Assembly (NCBI RefSeq): GCF_000768335.1
Contig: NZ_AVPT01000017.1
Coordinates: forward strand, 1-53,731
Source: Lysobacter arseniciresistens ZS79
GTDB taxonomy: Bacteria; Pseudomonadota; Gammaproteobacteria; Xanthomonadales; Xanthomonadaceae
Length of the DNA stretch: 53,731 nt
Reading direction: 5' to 3'
Every line of letters starts with the position of its first letter. The first letter of the stretch is position 1. Below the pieces are notes generated by a model that saw nothing but the letters and a program-made list of their open reading frames with translations, was not told the origin of the DNA and ran no database searches. Position numbers and translations under genes: made by a program. Shown here in pieces: positions 29,624 through 37,553 of this stretch.

Positions 29624-29999
29624 CGACCATGATCGCGTCGACCTCGAACGCGGCGCCCTTCGGCAGGGCGGACACCTCGATGGTCGAGCGCGCCGGGTAC
29701 GGGGCGTCGAAGTACTCGGCCATCACCGCGTTGACCTTGGCGAAGTCGCCCAGGTCGGTGAGGTACAGGCCGAGCCGGGCGACGTCGCCGAGCGAGCCGC
29801 CGGCCGCGGCGCAGACCGCCTTGAGGTTGTCGAACGCGCGACGCGCCTGCGCCTCGACGTCGCCGCCGACGATCTCGCCGGTGGCCGGGTCGAGCGGAAT
29901 CTGGCCGGACAGGAACACGGTCTGGCCCATGCGGATGGCCTGGGAGTACGGGCCGATGGCGGCGGGCGCCTGGTCGGTCTGGATCGGGGTGCGTGCCAT
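29616..29999 (-). CDS. ridA: RidA family enamine/imine deaminase
   Basis: 127 residues, the normal RidA length. Diagnostic blocks: AIGPYSQAIRMG, FLSGQIPLDP, QARRAFDNLKAV and the C-terminal ARSTIEVSALPKGAAFEVDA, whose arginine is the catalytic Arg of active RidA. It hydrolyses 2-aminoacrylate made by PLP enzymes, preventing damage, and forms a trimer. The ATG at 29999 is preceded by AGGAG. It lies between spoT and recG, as in several gammaproteobacteria (spoT-ridA-recG order), and its end overlaps the recG start. Confidence 0.95.
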   Translation of the reverse strand: MARTPIQTDQAPAAIGPYSQAIRMGQTVFLSGQIPLDPATGEIVGGDVEAQARRAFDNLKAVCAAAGGSLGDVARLGLYLTDLGDFAKVNAVMAEYFDAPYPARSTIEVSALPKGAAFEVDAIMVVG

Positions 30000-30068
30000 G
30001 TCGGCTCCTGCGCGGTCGTGAAGCCGCATTGTAGGAGTGGCGCCCGGGCGCGGCCACGTCCCGGCCGG

Positions 30069-32252
30069 TCAGATCCGCTGCACGCCCATGACCACGCCGA
30101 GCCGGCGCACCTTGCGGATCACGTTGGCGAGGTGGCGGCGGTCGCCGACCTCGATCGAGAAACGCAGCACGGCGATGTGGGTGTCGCGCTCGAGGTACTC
30201 GACCCGGTCGATGTTCGACTCGGCCTCGGCGATCGCGGCGGCCACCGAGGCGAGCGCGCCGGGCCGGTTGTCCACCTCGATCCGCAACGCCGCGCTGAAG
30301 TCGCCGCTGACTTTGCGGTCCCAGCCGATCGCGACCCAGCGCTCCGGAGACTTGCGGTAGTCGGCGACGTTGGGGCAATCCATCCGGTGCACCACCAGCC
30401 CCTTGCCGGCGGTGTGGTAGCCCATGATCTCGTCGCCCGGCACCGGCAGGCAGCAGTTGGCGAAGGTGATCACGCCGCGCTCGGCGCCGGTGATCAGGAT
30501 CCGGTCCTTGCTCAGCGGCACCGGCTCGGCGCGGCGCTGGCCACCGCGCGCGCCTGCCTCTCGGGAAAGCTGCAGCGCGACCTGGCTCGGCATCCGGTTG
30601 CCCAGCGCGATGTCGGCCAGCAACGCCTCCAGCCGCGGGTAGCGGTGTTCCTGCAGGTAGGCCTCGACGCGCTCGGCCGGCACCCGTTCAAGCGAGGTGT
30701 CGAGTGCCTCCAGCGCGCGGTCCAGCATGCGGTGGCCGAGCTGCACCGCATCCTCGTGCTCGATGTGCTTGAGCTGCTGGCGGATCGACGTGCGCGCCTT
30801 GCCGGACACCACGAACTCCAGCCACTGCGGCTTGGGCATCGACGAGCGCGCGGTGATGATCTCGACCCGCTGGCCGTTGGCCAGGCGCGTGCGCAGCGGC
30901 ACCAGCTTGCCGTCCACGCGCGCGGCGACGGCCTGGTTGCCCACATCGGTGTGCACCGCGTAGGCGAAGTCGAGCGCGGTGGCGTTGCGCGGCAGCGACA
31001 GGATGTCGCCCTTCGGGCTGAACAGGTAGACCTCGTCCGGGAACAGGTCGACCTTGACGTTCTCCAGGAACTCCAGCGACGAGCCGGTCGCGTGCTGGGT
31101 CTCGACCAGCCCGCTGATCCAGTTGTGGGCGCGGCTCTGGGCGCTGTTGGGACCCTCGCTGCCGTCCTTGTACGACCAGTGCGCGGCGATGCCGCGCTCG
31201 GCGATCAGGTCCATCTCCTCGGTGCGCAGTTGCACTTCCACCGGCGAACCGTAGGGCCCGAACAGCACGGTGTGCAGCGACTGGTAGCCATTCGCCTTCG
31301 GAATCGCGATGAAGTCGCGGAAGCGCGCGTCCAGCGGTTTGTAGGTCGCGTGCACCACCCCCAGCGCGTGGTAGCAGTCGGCCACCGTGCGCAGCACGAT
31401 GCGGAAGCCGAACACGTCCATCACCTGGGCGAAGCTTTTGTGCTCGGCGCGCATCTTGGTGTAGATGCTCCACGGCGACTTGACCCGGCTGATCAGCCGA
31501 TGCGGCAGTTTCTCCTTGGCCAGCCGCTGGGCCAGGTTGGCTTCGATCTGCACCAGCGCCTCGCGCCGCACCACCGGCTGGGTGCGGATACGCTTCTCCA
31601 GCACCGTGTGGCGCCACGGGTACAGCGCGCGGAAGCCGAGGTCCTGCAACTCGGCCTTGATCAGGTTCATGCCCAGCCGCTGGGCGATCGGCGCGTAGAT
31701 CTCCAGCGTCTCGCGGGCGATGCGTGCGCGCGACTCCGGGTTCTTGGCGCCGAGCGTGCGCATGTTGTGCAGGCGGTCGGCGAGCTTGATCAGGATCACC
31801 CGCAGGTCGCGCGACATCGCCAGCAGCATCTTGCGGAAGCTCTCGGCGGCGGCTTCCTGGCGGTCGCGGAAATGCAGCTTGTCGAGCTTGGTGACGCCGT
31901 CGACCAGGTCGGCCACGGTGTCGCCGAACTCGGCGGCGATACATGCGCGGGTCAGCGGGGTGTCCTCGATGGTGTCGTGCAGGATCGCCGCGACCAGGGT
32001 CTCGGCGTCCAGCTTCTGCTCGGCCAGCACCCCGGCGACGGCGACCGGGTGGGTGATGTAGGGCTCGCCGGACTTGCGGGTCTGGCCGGCGTGGGCCGCC
32101 GCGCCGATGGTCCACGCGCGGCGCACCATCGCCAGTTGCGGCGCGGTCAGGTAGGAGGCCGCCTGCTCCATCTCCCGCACGTAGTCCGGCACCGCCGCGT
32201 CATCGATGGGCGGCACGTCGAAACGGCTACAGGCGGGCTCTGCAGGAGTCAT
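30069..32252 (-). CDS. spoT: Bifunctional (p)ppGpp synthetase/hydrolase SpoT
   Basis: 727 residues. The HD hydrolase domain has HDTIEDT intact. The synthetase has ARFRDFIAIPKANGYQSLHT; the basic RFRD loop is the type found in bifunctional enzymes rather than the acidic one of monofunctional RelA. A TGS domain (VYLFSPKGDILSLPRNA) and, after a helical/zinc-finger-like part with NCC (FANCCLPVPGD), a C-terminal ACT domain (about 655-727) follow. It sets the alarmone level and hence growth rate. The ATG at 32252 is only seven bases from a promoter-like -10, so the mRNA may be leaderless. A terminator separates it from rpoZ, although the order gmk-rpoZ-spoT is that of E. coli. Confidence 0.96.
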   Translation of the reverse strand: MTPAEPACSRFDVPPIDDAAVPDYVREMEQAASYLTAPQLAMVRRAWTIGAAAHAGQTRKSGEPYITHPVAVAGVLAEQKLDAETLVAAILHDTIEDTPLTRACIAAEFGDTVADLVDGVTKLDKLHFRDRQEAAAESFRKMLLAMSRDLRVILIKLADRLHNMRTLGAKNPESRARIARETLEIYAPIAQRLGMNLIKAELQDLGFRALYPWRHTVLEKRIRTQPVVRREALVQIEANLAQRLAKEKLPHRLISRVKSPWSIYTKMRAEHKSFAQVMDVFGFRIVLRTVADCYHALGVVHATYKPLDARFRDFIAIPKANGYQSLHTVLFGPYGSPVEVQLRTEEMDLIAERGIAAHWSYKDGSEGPNSAQSRAHNWISGLVETQHATGSSLEFLENVKVDLFPDEVYLFSPKGDILSLPRNATALDFAYAVHTDVGNQAVAARVDGKLVPLRTRLANGQRVEIITARSSMPKPQWLEFVVSGKARTSIRQQLKHIEHEDAVQLGHRMLDRALEALDTSLERVPAERVEAYLQEHRYPRLEALLADIALGNRMPSQVALQLSREAGARGGQRRAEPVPLSKDRILITGAERGVITFANCCLPVPGDEIMGYHTAGKGLVVHRMDCPNVADYRKSPERWVAIGWDRKVSGDFSAALRIEVDNRPGALASVAAAIAEAESNIDRVEYLERDTHIAVLRFSIEVGDRRHLANVIRKVRRLGVVMGVQRI

Positions 32253-32258
32253 GCTGGC

Positions 32259-32288
32259 AATCTACGCGCGCGGCGCGGCGCGGTGCAA
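32259..32288 (-). promoter_or_regulatory. Candidate spoT promoter giving a leaderless transcript
   Basis: TTGCAC (32283-32288) and TAGATT (32259-32264) are 18 bases apart on the minus strand. Transcription would begin about seven bases later, at or next to the A of the spoT ATG (32252). No Shine-Dalgarno sequence is present, which agrees. Confidence 0.4.
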
Positions 32289-32352
32289 TGTCGACGGAAA
32301 CGGGTGGTCGCGGGCAATCGACGGAGCCCCGGCGGCAGGGTCCCCAAAAGCA

Positions 32353-32377
32353 GGAGCCCCGCTCGTGGCGGGGCTCC
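32353..32377 (-). terminator. Intrinsic terminator of rpoZ
   Basis: A perfect 10-base stem (ggagccccgc / gcggggctcc) with a five-base loop is followed on the minus strand by TGCTTTTGG, 22 bases after the rpoZ stop. It should reduce read-through into spoT. Confidence 0.85.
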
Positions 32378-32398
32378 GTGGTACCGCTGGCGACGGGT

Positions 32399-32698
32399 TC
32401 AGTCGTCGCCTTTGGACAGGTCGTCGTCGGCGACCACCTCGGCGGCGGCCCACTCCAGCGCCTCGCGCTCCTTGCGCTCGCGCTCGGCCTTCTCGACCGC
32501 GTCGACGTAATCGGTGTCGATCTTGCGGGCGGCAATCTCGCGCAGCGCCAGAACGGTCGGCTTGTCGTTGGATTCGCTGTTGTCCAGCTGCGGCTCGACG
32601 CCGTTGGCCAGCTGGCGGGCGCGCTTGGCGGCCATCATGACGAGTTCGAAACGGTTGTCGACCACCTGCAGGCAGTCTTCTACGGTGATGCGGGCCAT
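32399..32698 (-). CDS. rpoZ: DNA-directed RNA polymerase omega subunit
   Basis: 99 residues. [26 protein letters not shown] and [11 protein letters not shown] are the conserved omega blocks. It assists assembly of beta-prime into RNA polymerase and contributes to the ppGpp-binding site, which fits its place beside spoT. The C-terminal 35 residues are charged and variable. It has its own promoter (TTGCTC-17-TACACT) and terminator, so it is probably a separate transcript from gmk and spoT. Confidence 0.97.
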   Translation of the reverse strand: MARITVEDCLQVVDNRFELVMMAAKRARQLANGVEPQLDNSESNDKPTVLALREIAARKIDTDYVDAVEKAERERKEREALEWAAAEVVADDDLSKGDD

Positions 32699-32748
32699 GG
32701 GGCTCCCGGCGGCCTGGCGGCCGTCAATGCGGATACAAAGGGGACGGG

Positions 32749-32777
32749 AGTGTAGCCGAAGCGCCTGCCATGAGCAA
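32749..32777 (-). promoter_or_regulatory. rpoZ promoter
   Basis: TTGCTC (32772-32777), a 17-base spacer and TACACT (32749-32754) on the minus strand, 50 bases before the rpoZ ATG. Good agreement with sigma-70 consensus. Confidence 0.55.
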
Positions 32778-32800
32778 GCATCGCCTTTCCAATCAAAGAC

Positions 32801-33430
32801 TTAAGCGGATTCCCCGGCCAGCAACTGGCTGATCAGCCGGCCGTGGCGGGCCACCTGGGCCTCGCGGCGCAGGCGGCTGGCGGTGAAGATCGCGCACATC
32901 TCGTCGACCGCGGTGTCGAAGTGCTCGTTGACGATGACGTAGTCGAACTCGCCGTAGTGCGACATCTCCTCGCGCGCGGCGGCGATGCGCCGGGCGATCA
33001 CCGCTTCGCTGTCCTGCCCGCGCGCGCGCATGCGCTGCTCCAGCGCGTCGCGCGACGGCGGCAGGATGAACACGCTCACCGCACCCGGCACCTTGGCCCG
33101 GACCTGGCGGGCGCCCTGCCAGTCGATCTCCAGCAGCACGTCGTTGCCGGCCGCCAGTTGCGGTTCCACCGACTGCCTCGCGGTGCCCTTCCAGTCGCCG
33201 TGGACGCGGGCGTGCTCGAAGAAGTCGCCGGCTTCGACCATGCGCTCGAATTCCGCCGCCTCGACGAAGTGGTAGTGCTCGGCGTGGCGCTCGCCCGGGC
33301 GCGGCGCGCGCGAGGTGAAGGAGATCGACAGCCGGATGTTGGGGTCGCGCGCGAGCACCGCGTTGACGATGCTCGACTTCCCGGCCCCGGACGGCGCGGC
33401 GACGATGTAGAGGGTTCCGCGCATGGTCAT
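32801..33430 (-). CDS. gmk: Guanylate kinase
   Basis: 209 residues. P-loop APSGAGKSS, the GMP-binding [11 protein letters not shown] with EHYHFV, and the [11 protein letters not shown] and [11 protein letters not shown] blocks are those of guanylate kinase. It phosphorylates GMP to GDP and feeds GTP and (p)ppGpp synthesis, consistent with nearby spoT. The ATG at 33430 overlaps the yicC stop (ATGA); a second ATG two codons later (33424) is equally possible. The far end is close to rpoZ, but rpoZ has its own promoter. Confidence 0.96.
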   Translation of the reverse strand: MTMRGTLYIVAAPSGAGKSSIVNAVLARDPNIRLSISFTSRAPRPGERHAEHYHFVEAAEFERMVEAGDFFEHARVHGDWKGTARQSVEPQLAAGNDVLLEIDWQGARQVRAKVPGAVSVFILPPSRDALEQRMRARGQDSEAVIARRIAAAREEMSHYGEFDYVIVNEHFDTAVDEMCAIFTASRLRREAQVARHGRLISQLLAGESA

Positions 33431-34287
33431 TCGATGTTCTGCACCTGTTCGCGGACCTGGTCGATCAGGACCTTGAGTTCGACCGCGGCGGCCGAGCTGC
33501 GCGCATCGACCGACTTGGAGCCCAGCGTGTTGGCCTCGCGGTTGAACTCCTGCAGCAGGAAGTCGAGCCGGCGGCCGACCGCCTCGCGCAGCTTCAGCAC
33601 GCGGCGGGCCTCGGTGACGTGCGAGTCGAGCCGGTCGAGCTCCTCGTCGACGTCGAGCTTCTGCAGCCAGATGACCAGCTCCTGTTCCAGCCGCCCGGGG
33701 TCGGCCGGCTGGGCGAGGTCGGCCAGTCGCGCCTCGAGTTTGGTGCGCTGGCCGGCGCGGATCCGCGGGATCAGCTCGCGCACCTCGGCGGCGATGCGGG
33801 CGATGCCGTCGACGCGCTCGTTGATCGCCGCGGCGAGCTTGGCGCCCTCGCGCTCGCGGGCGGCGACGAACTCGTCGAGCACCTCGTCCAGCAGCGCCAG
33901 CGCCTCGGCCTTGAGCGCATCCGAATCGGTTGCCGGCGCCTGCAGCACGCCGGGGAACTGCAGCAGCTGGGTGAACTCGGTATGCAGGCCGGGAAAGCGC
34001 GCGTCGAGGTCGATCGCCAGCTCGCTGAGCTCGCGCAGGCGGCCGAGGTTGGCGTGCAGCCCGCCCTCGCCTTCCGGCGCGCGCAGGCGCAGCGTCAGGT
34101 CGAGCTTGCCGCGGGCGATGCGCGCGGCGATGCGCTCGCGCAGCACCGGCTCCAGCGCGCGCAGGTCGTCGTGCAGGCGCACGCCGATCTCGAGGAAGCG
34201 GTGGTTCACCGAACGCAGCTCGCAGCCGAGCGTGCCCCATGGCGTGGCGCGTTCGCCACTGGCGAAGGCGGTCATGCTGCGGATCAT
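33427..34287 (-). CDS. yicC: YicC family endoribonuclease
   Basis: 286 residues. The start [12 protein letters not shown] and C-terminal end [17 protein letters not shown]-like (read here [19 protein letters not shown]) are the hallmarks of YicC, as are the internal VNHRFLE and [12 protein letters not shown] blocks. YicC proteins are toroidal endoribonucleases; in E. coli YicC targets the small RNA RyhB. The gene is coupled to gmk by a four-base overlap and is divergent from rph, 67 bases away. This yicC/rph divergence is widely conserved. Confidence 0.94.
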   Translation of the reverse strand: MIRSMTAFASGERATPWGTLGCELRSVNHRFLEIGVRLHDDLRALEPVLRERIAARIARGKLDLTLRLRAPEGEGGLHANLGRLRELSELAIDLDARFPGLHTEFTQLLQFPGVLQAPATDSDALKAEALALLDEVLDEFVAAREREGAKLAAAINERVDGIARIAAEVRELIPRIRAGQRTKLEARLADLAQPADPGRLEQELVIWLQKLDVDEELDRLDSHVTEARRVLKLREAVGRRLDFLLQEFNREANTLGSKSVDARSSAAAVELKVLIDQVREQVQNIE

Positions 34288-34354
34288 CGTGAATCCCAAG
34301 GCCGACAAGGGGCGAATGGTAAACTCGCGCGCCCCCAAGACGGTAATCGGCGCC

Positions 34355-35110
34355 ATGACAGACGGCAGCAACGCGTTCACGCGACCCAGCGGCCGCGCGC
34401 CGGACCAGCTGCGCGAAGTGCGCATCGAGCGCGGCTTCACCCGCCACGCGGAAGGCTCGGTGCTGGTCAGTTTCGGCGGGACCCGCGTGCTGTGCACCGC
34501 CAGCGTCGAGAACCGGGTGCCGGCGTTCCTGCGCGGCAAGGGCGAAGGCTGGGTCACCGCCGAGTACGGCATGTTGCCGCGCGCCACCCACACCCGCAGC
34601 GACCGTGAGGCCGCGCGCGGCAAGCAGGGTGGCCGCACGCTGGAGATCCAGCGACTGATCGGCCGTTCGCTGCGCGCGTGCGTCGATCGCAAGCTTCTCG
34701 GCGAGCGCACCATCACGCTCGATTGCGACGTGCTGCAGGCGGATGGCGGTACCCGCACCGCGGCGATCACGGGCGCCTACGTGGCGCTGGTCGATGCGAT
34801 CAACGGGCTGGTCGCCTCGCGCGCGATCAAGCTGCCCGGCGGCGGCCGCTCGCCGGTGTTCGGCGCGGTCGCGGCGGTGTCGGTCGGCATCTACCGCGGC
34901 GTGCCGGTGCTCGACCTCGACTACGCCGAGGACTGCGACTGCGACACCGACATGAACGTCGTGATGAACGACGGCGGCGGCTTCATCGAACTGCAGGGCA
35001 CCGCCGAGGGGCACGCGTTCCGCCGCGACGAGCTCGCCGCGATGACCGCGCTGGCCGAAGCCGGCATCGCCCGGCTGGTCGAGAAGCAGCGCGAGGCGCT
35101 GGCCGGGTGA
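34355..35110 (+). CDS. rph: Ribonuclease PH
   Basis: 251 residues. [16 protein letters not shown], the [18 protein letters not shown] phosphate/tRNA-binding loop, [31 protein letters not shown] and [15 protein letters not shown] are diagnostic (each quoted as short blocks). It trims tRNA 3' ends phosphorolytically. The frame is full length, with no truncation such as the one known from some E. coli K-12 strains. The ATG at 34355 gives [11 protein letters not shown]. The stop overlaps the rdgB GTG (GTGA). Confidence 0.96.
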   Translation: MTDGSNAFTRPSGRAPDQLREVRIERGFTRHAEGSVLVSFGGTRVLCTASVENRVPAFLRGKGEGWVTAEYGMLPRATHTRSDREAARGKQGGRTLEIQRLIGRSLRACVDRKLLGERTITLDCDVLQADGGTRTAAITGAYVALVDAINGLVASRAIKLPGGGRSPVFGAVAAVSVGIYRGVPVLDLDYAEDCDCDTDMNVVMNDGGGFIELQGTAEGHAFRRDELAAMTALAEAGIARLVEKQREALAG

Positions 35111-35715
35111 GCACGCCGGGCCTGCGGCGGATCGTCGTCGCCAGCGGCAACGCCGGCAAGCTGGCCGAGTTCAACCGCCTGCTCGGCGAGGCCGGTTTCG
35201 AGTTCGTCGCCCAGGGCGAGCTCGGCGTCGAGGACATTCCCGAGACCGGCCTGACTTTCGTCGAGAACGCCCTGCTCAAGGCCCGCCACGCTGCCCGCGT
35301 GACCGGACTGCCAGCGCTGGCCGACGACTCCGGCCTGTGCGTCGATGCACTCGACGGCGCCCCCGGCCTGTACTCCGCGCGCTACGCCGGCGAACCGAGC
35401 GACGCCGCGCGCAACATCGACAAGCTGCTGACCACGCTCGCCGTAGTCCCCGACGAACAACGCGGCGCGCACTTCCATTGCACCCTCGCCCTGCTCCGCC
35501 ACCCCGACGACCCGCGGCCGTTGATCGCCCAGGGCGAATGGCACGGCCGCATCCTCACCGCCCCGCGCGGCACCGGCGGCTTCGGCTACGACCCGCTGTT
35601 CCTCGATCCCGACAGCGGGCGGACGGCAGCGGAACTCGATCCCGCCACGAAGAATCGCGTCAGCCATCGCGGACAGGCGTTGGCGATCCTTCAAGAGCAG
35701 CTTGCGCGTCACTGA
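35107..35715 (+). CDS. rdgB: XTP/dITP diphosphatase (RdgB/HAM1)
   Basis: 202 residues from a GTG overlapping the rph stop by four bases. [11 protein letters not shown] is the nucleotide-binding start; [29 protein letters not shown] and [10 protein letters not shown] are the conserved HAM1 blocks. It removes deaminated purine triphosphates (dITP, XTP) to protect DNA and RNA. The rph-rdgB-hemW order is common in gammaproteobacteria; here hemW is displaced by a 498-base non-coding stretch. Confidence 0.95.
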   Translation: MSTPGLRRIVVASGNAGKLAEFNRLLGEAGFEFVAQGELGVEDIPETGLTFVENALLKARHAARVTGLPALADDSGLCVDALDGAPGLYSARYAGEPSDAARNIDKLLTTLAVVPDEQRGAHFHCTLALLRHPDDPRPLIAQGEWHGRILTAPRGTGGFGYDPLFLDPDSGRTAAELDPATKNRVSHRGQALAILQEQLARH

Positions 35716-35763
35716 GTTGGCTTGCGCCGAAGCGACCGGGAACACGGCTGAGAGATCGCGAGG

Positions 35764-35832
35764 GCGCCTGCCGGGTAGCCCGCACAGTCGCTCCCCGATA
35801 CTCGCTTGGTGTGCGGGCTACCCGGCAGGCGC
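35764..35832. repeat. Perfect 23-bp inverted repeat
   Basis: Left arm 35764-35786 (gcgcctgccgggtagcccgc plus aca) and right arm 35810-35832 are exact reverse complements, separated by 23 unpaired bases. It lies 48 bases after rdgB. It has no T-run, so it is not a classical terminator. It could be a mobile palindromic unit or a MITE-like remnant; no target-site duplication was identified. Confidence 0.85.
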
Positions 35833-35891
35833 TGTGACGGGACGTTGGAGCTTGTTGCGAAAAGCAGGCTGGATGCGCGGCTCGGGATCGG

Positions 35892-35916
35892 ATCGCGGCT
35901 GAAGCCGCTCCTGCAA
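35892..35916. repeat. REP-like palindrome
   Basis: The core GCGGCT-GA-AGCCGC (35895-35908) is flanked by atc and tcctgcaa. Read on the other strand it is TTGCAGGAGCGGCTTCAGCCGCGAT, very close to the GTAGGAGCGGCTTCAGCCGCG repeats known from Pseudomonas and Xanthomonadaceae (recollection). Such elements are usually spread by RAYT transposases; none is present here. Confidence 0.75.
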
Positions 35917-36034
35917 CGGTGTGGCCCGATCAATCGTCGCCCCTACTTCTGCCGTCGTCGCGGCCGTCGAAGCATCCGAACGCCGCACGACCTCGACGGC
36001 CGGCGGACAACTTCCAGAAAGGACGAAACGATCC

Positions 36035-36155
36035 GCGTGGTGTGGGTGGCGGGGGAGTTGCGGAGAGCAGGCCATGGATGGCCTGCGGCCCCGAGTCAGG
36101 GCAGGACGCCCTGACCGAGGAGGCGGAGACAACTCCCCCGCCGCCCGCGCCACGC
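36035..36155 (+). repeat. Structured element: 26-bp stem enclosing two hairpins
   Basis: Positions 36035-36060 pair with 36130-36155 over 26 base pairs without a gap (23 Watson-Crick and three G-U when read as plus-strand RNA). Inside are hairpin 1 (GCAGGCCAT-GG-ATGGCCTGC, 36067-36086) and hairpin 2 (GTCAGGGC-AGGAC-GCCCTGAC, 36095-36115), making a three-way junction. The three wobbles pair only in plus-strand RNA, which suggests, but does not prove, that an RNA is selected. It ends 58 bases before hemW. It may be a repeated palindromic element or an undescribed structured RNA. Confidence 0.7.
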
Positions 36156-36213
36156 AGCGCGCACCCTCCGAAGTTGCTCTCGGCTCTTGGCTGCAAGGTG
36201 GGACAATAACCAC

Positions 36214-37377
36214 GTGAGCCAGCCCCTGACCCCGCCCCCCCTCTCCCTGTACGTCCACATCCCGTGGTGCGTGCGCAAATGCCCCTACTGCGACTTCAAC
36301 TCGCACGAAGGCCGCGGCGAACTCCCCTTCGCCGCCTACGTCGACGCCCTCCTCGCCGACCTCGACCACGACCTCCCGCTCGTCTGGGGCCGTACCGTCC
36401 AGACCGTCTTCTTCGGCGGCGGCACCCCCAGCCTGATGCCGCCCGACTTCATCGACCGCTTCCTGCAGGGCGCCAGCAGCCGCCTGCGCTTCGCCCCCGC
36501 CTGCGAGATCACCCTCGAAACCAACCCCGGCACCGCCGAACACGGCCGCTTCGACGGCTACCGCAACGCCGGCGTCAACCGCCTCAGCTTCGGCATCCAG
36601 AGCTTCGACGACGGCTGCCTGCAACGCCTCGGCCGCATCCACGACAGCCGCGAGGCCGAGACCGCGGTCAAGCTCGCCCGGGACGCCGGCTTCGACAACT
36701 TCAACCTCGACCTGATGTACGCCCTGCCCGGCCAGGACCTGGCGATGGCCGCACACGACCTCGAGCGCGCGTTCGCCCTGCAGCCCACGCACATCAGCCA
36801 CTACCAGCTGACGCTGGAACCCAACACCGTGTTCGCCGCGCGGCCGCCGGCCGGCATTCCCGACGACGACCTCGGCTGGGACATGCAGGAGCACTGCCAG
36901 GCGATGCTGGCCGGCGCCGGTTACGCCCAGTACGAGGTCAGTGCGTACGCCCGGCCGGACCGCCAGTGCGCGCACAACCTCAACTACTGGACCTACGGCG
37001 ACTACCTCGGCATCGGTGCCGGCGCGCACGGCAAGCTCACCCTCGGCCACGACGGCTCGATCCTGCGCCGCTGGAAGCACAAGCACCCGACCCGCTACCT
37101 TGCCGACGCGGGCACCCCCGCCGGCATCGGCGGCGACGAACAGGTCGAACCGGCACGCCGGCCGTTCGAGTTCATGCTCAACGCGCTGCGGCTGGTCGAC
37201 GGTTTCGCGCTGGCGCTGTTCGAGAAGCGCACCGGCCTGCCGGCCGCAGCCATCCAGCCGCAACTGGACGAAGCGGTGTCGCGCGGCTGGCTGCGCATCG
37301 ACGCCGGCCACGTCCGGCCGACCGCACTCGGGCGGCGCTTCGCCAACGACGTCATCGGGCTGTTCCTCGCGGACTAG
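36214..37377 (+). CDS. hemW: HemW, radical SAM heme chaperone
   Basis: 387 residues. The radical SAM cluster motif is CVRKCPYC followed by DF, that is CxxxCxxC without the fourth cysteine of true HemN, and so is the HemW type. GGGTPSLM, ETNPGT and NRLSFGIQSF are the SAM-binding blocks. The C-terminal HemW region has FEFMLNALRLVDG. HemW binds heme and delivers it to respiratory enzymes rather than oxidising coproporphyrinogen. The start is a GTG at 36214 (VSQPLTPPPLSLYVHIPWC), just where homologues begin; the region before it is non-coding. No strong Shine-Dalgarno is nearby. Confidence 0.94.
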   Translation: MSQPLTPPPLSLYVHIPWCVRKCPYCDFNSHEGRGELPFAAYVDALLADLDHDLPLVWGRTVQTVFFGGGTPSLMPPDFIDRFLQGASSRLRFAPACEITLETNPGTAEHGRFDGYRNAGVNRLSFGIQSFDDGCLQRLGRIHDSREAETAVKLARDAGFDNFNLDLMYALPGQDLAMAAHDLERAFALQPTHISHYQLTLEPNTVFAARPPAGIPDDDLGWDMQEHCQAMLAGAGYAQYEVSAYARPDRQCAHNLNYWTYGDYLGIGAGAHGKLTLGHDGSILRRWKHKHPTRYLADAGTPAGIGGDEQVEPARRPFEFMLNALRLVDGFALALFEKRTGLPAAAIQPQLDEAVSRGWLRIDAGHVRPTALGRRFANDVIGLFLAD

Positions 37378-37430
37378 CCTGCCGGTCCGCCCGCCGGAGC
37401 ATGCCCCGGCCAGGCCACCGCAAAAAGGCC

Positions 37431-37457
37431 TAAAGTCCGCGACGCAACCGCCGTTAA
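37431..37457 (+). promoter_or_regulatory. Sigma-28 (FliA) type promoter upstream of the DUF1631-PilZ pair
   Basis: TAAAGTCC (37431-37438), exactly 11 bases, then GCCGTTAA (37450-37457). The FliA consensus is TAAAGTTT-N11-GCCGATAA: six of eight and seven of eight bases match, at the exact spacing. It lies in the 176-base gap between hemW and the DUF1631 gene; the start site would be near 37464, leaving a leader of about 90 bases. No other sigma-28-like sequence was noticed near the other c-di-GMP genes. Confidence 0.7.
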
Positions 37458-37553
37458 TGCCTGCGGCCACCCGCGCATTCACACCGGCACGGGTAGGCTC
37501 GAACCGGCCCCGCCACCGCGGCGGGCCACCATCGACAGGACGGAGCCGACCGC

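Larger units (their letters stand above)
35716..36213. other. Non-coding repeat-rich stretch between rdgB and hemW
   Basis: No convincing gene: the short frames present have no ribosome-binding site or recognisable domain and run through palindromes. From left to right it holds a perfect 23-base inverted repeat, a REP-like palindrome, a nine-base inverted repeat (ggccgtcga 35962-35970 / tcgacggcc 35993-36001), and a large stem with two internal hairpins. Just before hemW is a GACAAT -10-like hexamer (36202-36207), which would give an almost leaderless hemW mRNA. Confidence 0.7.

Noticed and set aside
29442-32510. A 1022-codon plus-strand frame opposite recG, ridA and spoT
   Set aside because: The minus strand encodes three well-recognised proteins over the same bases; the plus frame shows no family motifs and an unnatural composition.
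32801-35014. gmk as a 737-residue protein
   Set aside because: Only the last 209 residues are guanylate kinase; the rest is antisense to rph and out of frame with yicC.
35921-36217. Possible 98-codon gene in the rdgB-hemW gap
   Set aside because: It runs through palindromic repeats, has no ribosome-binding site and no recognisable pattern.
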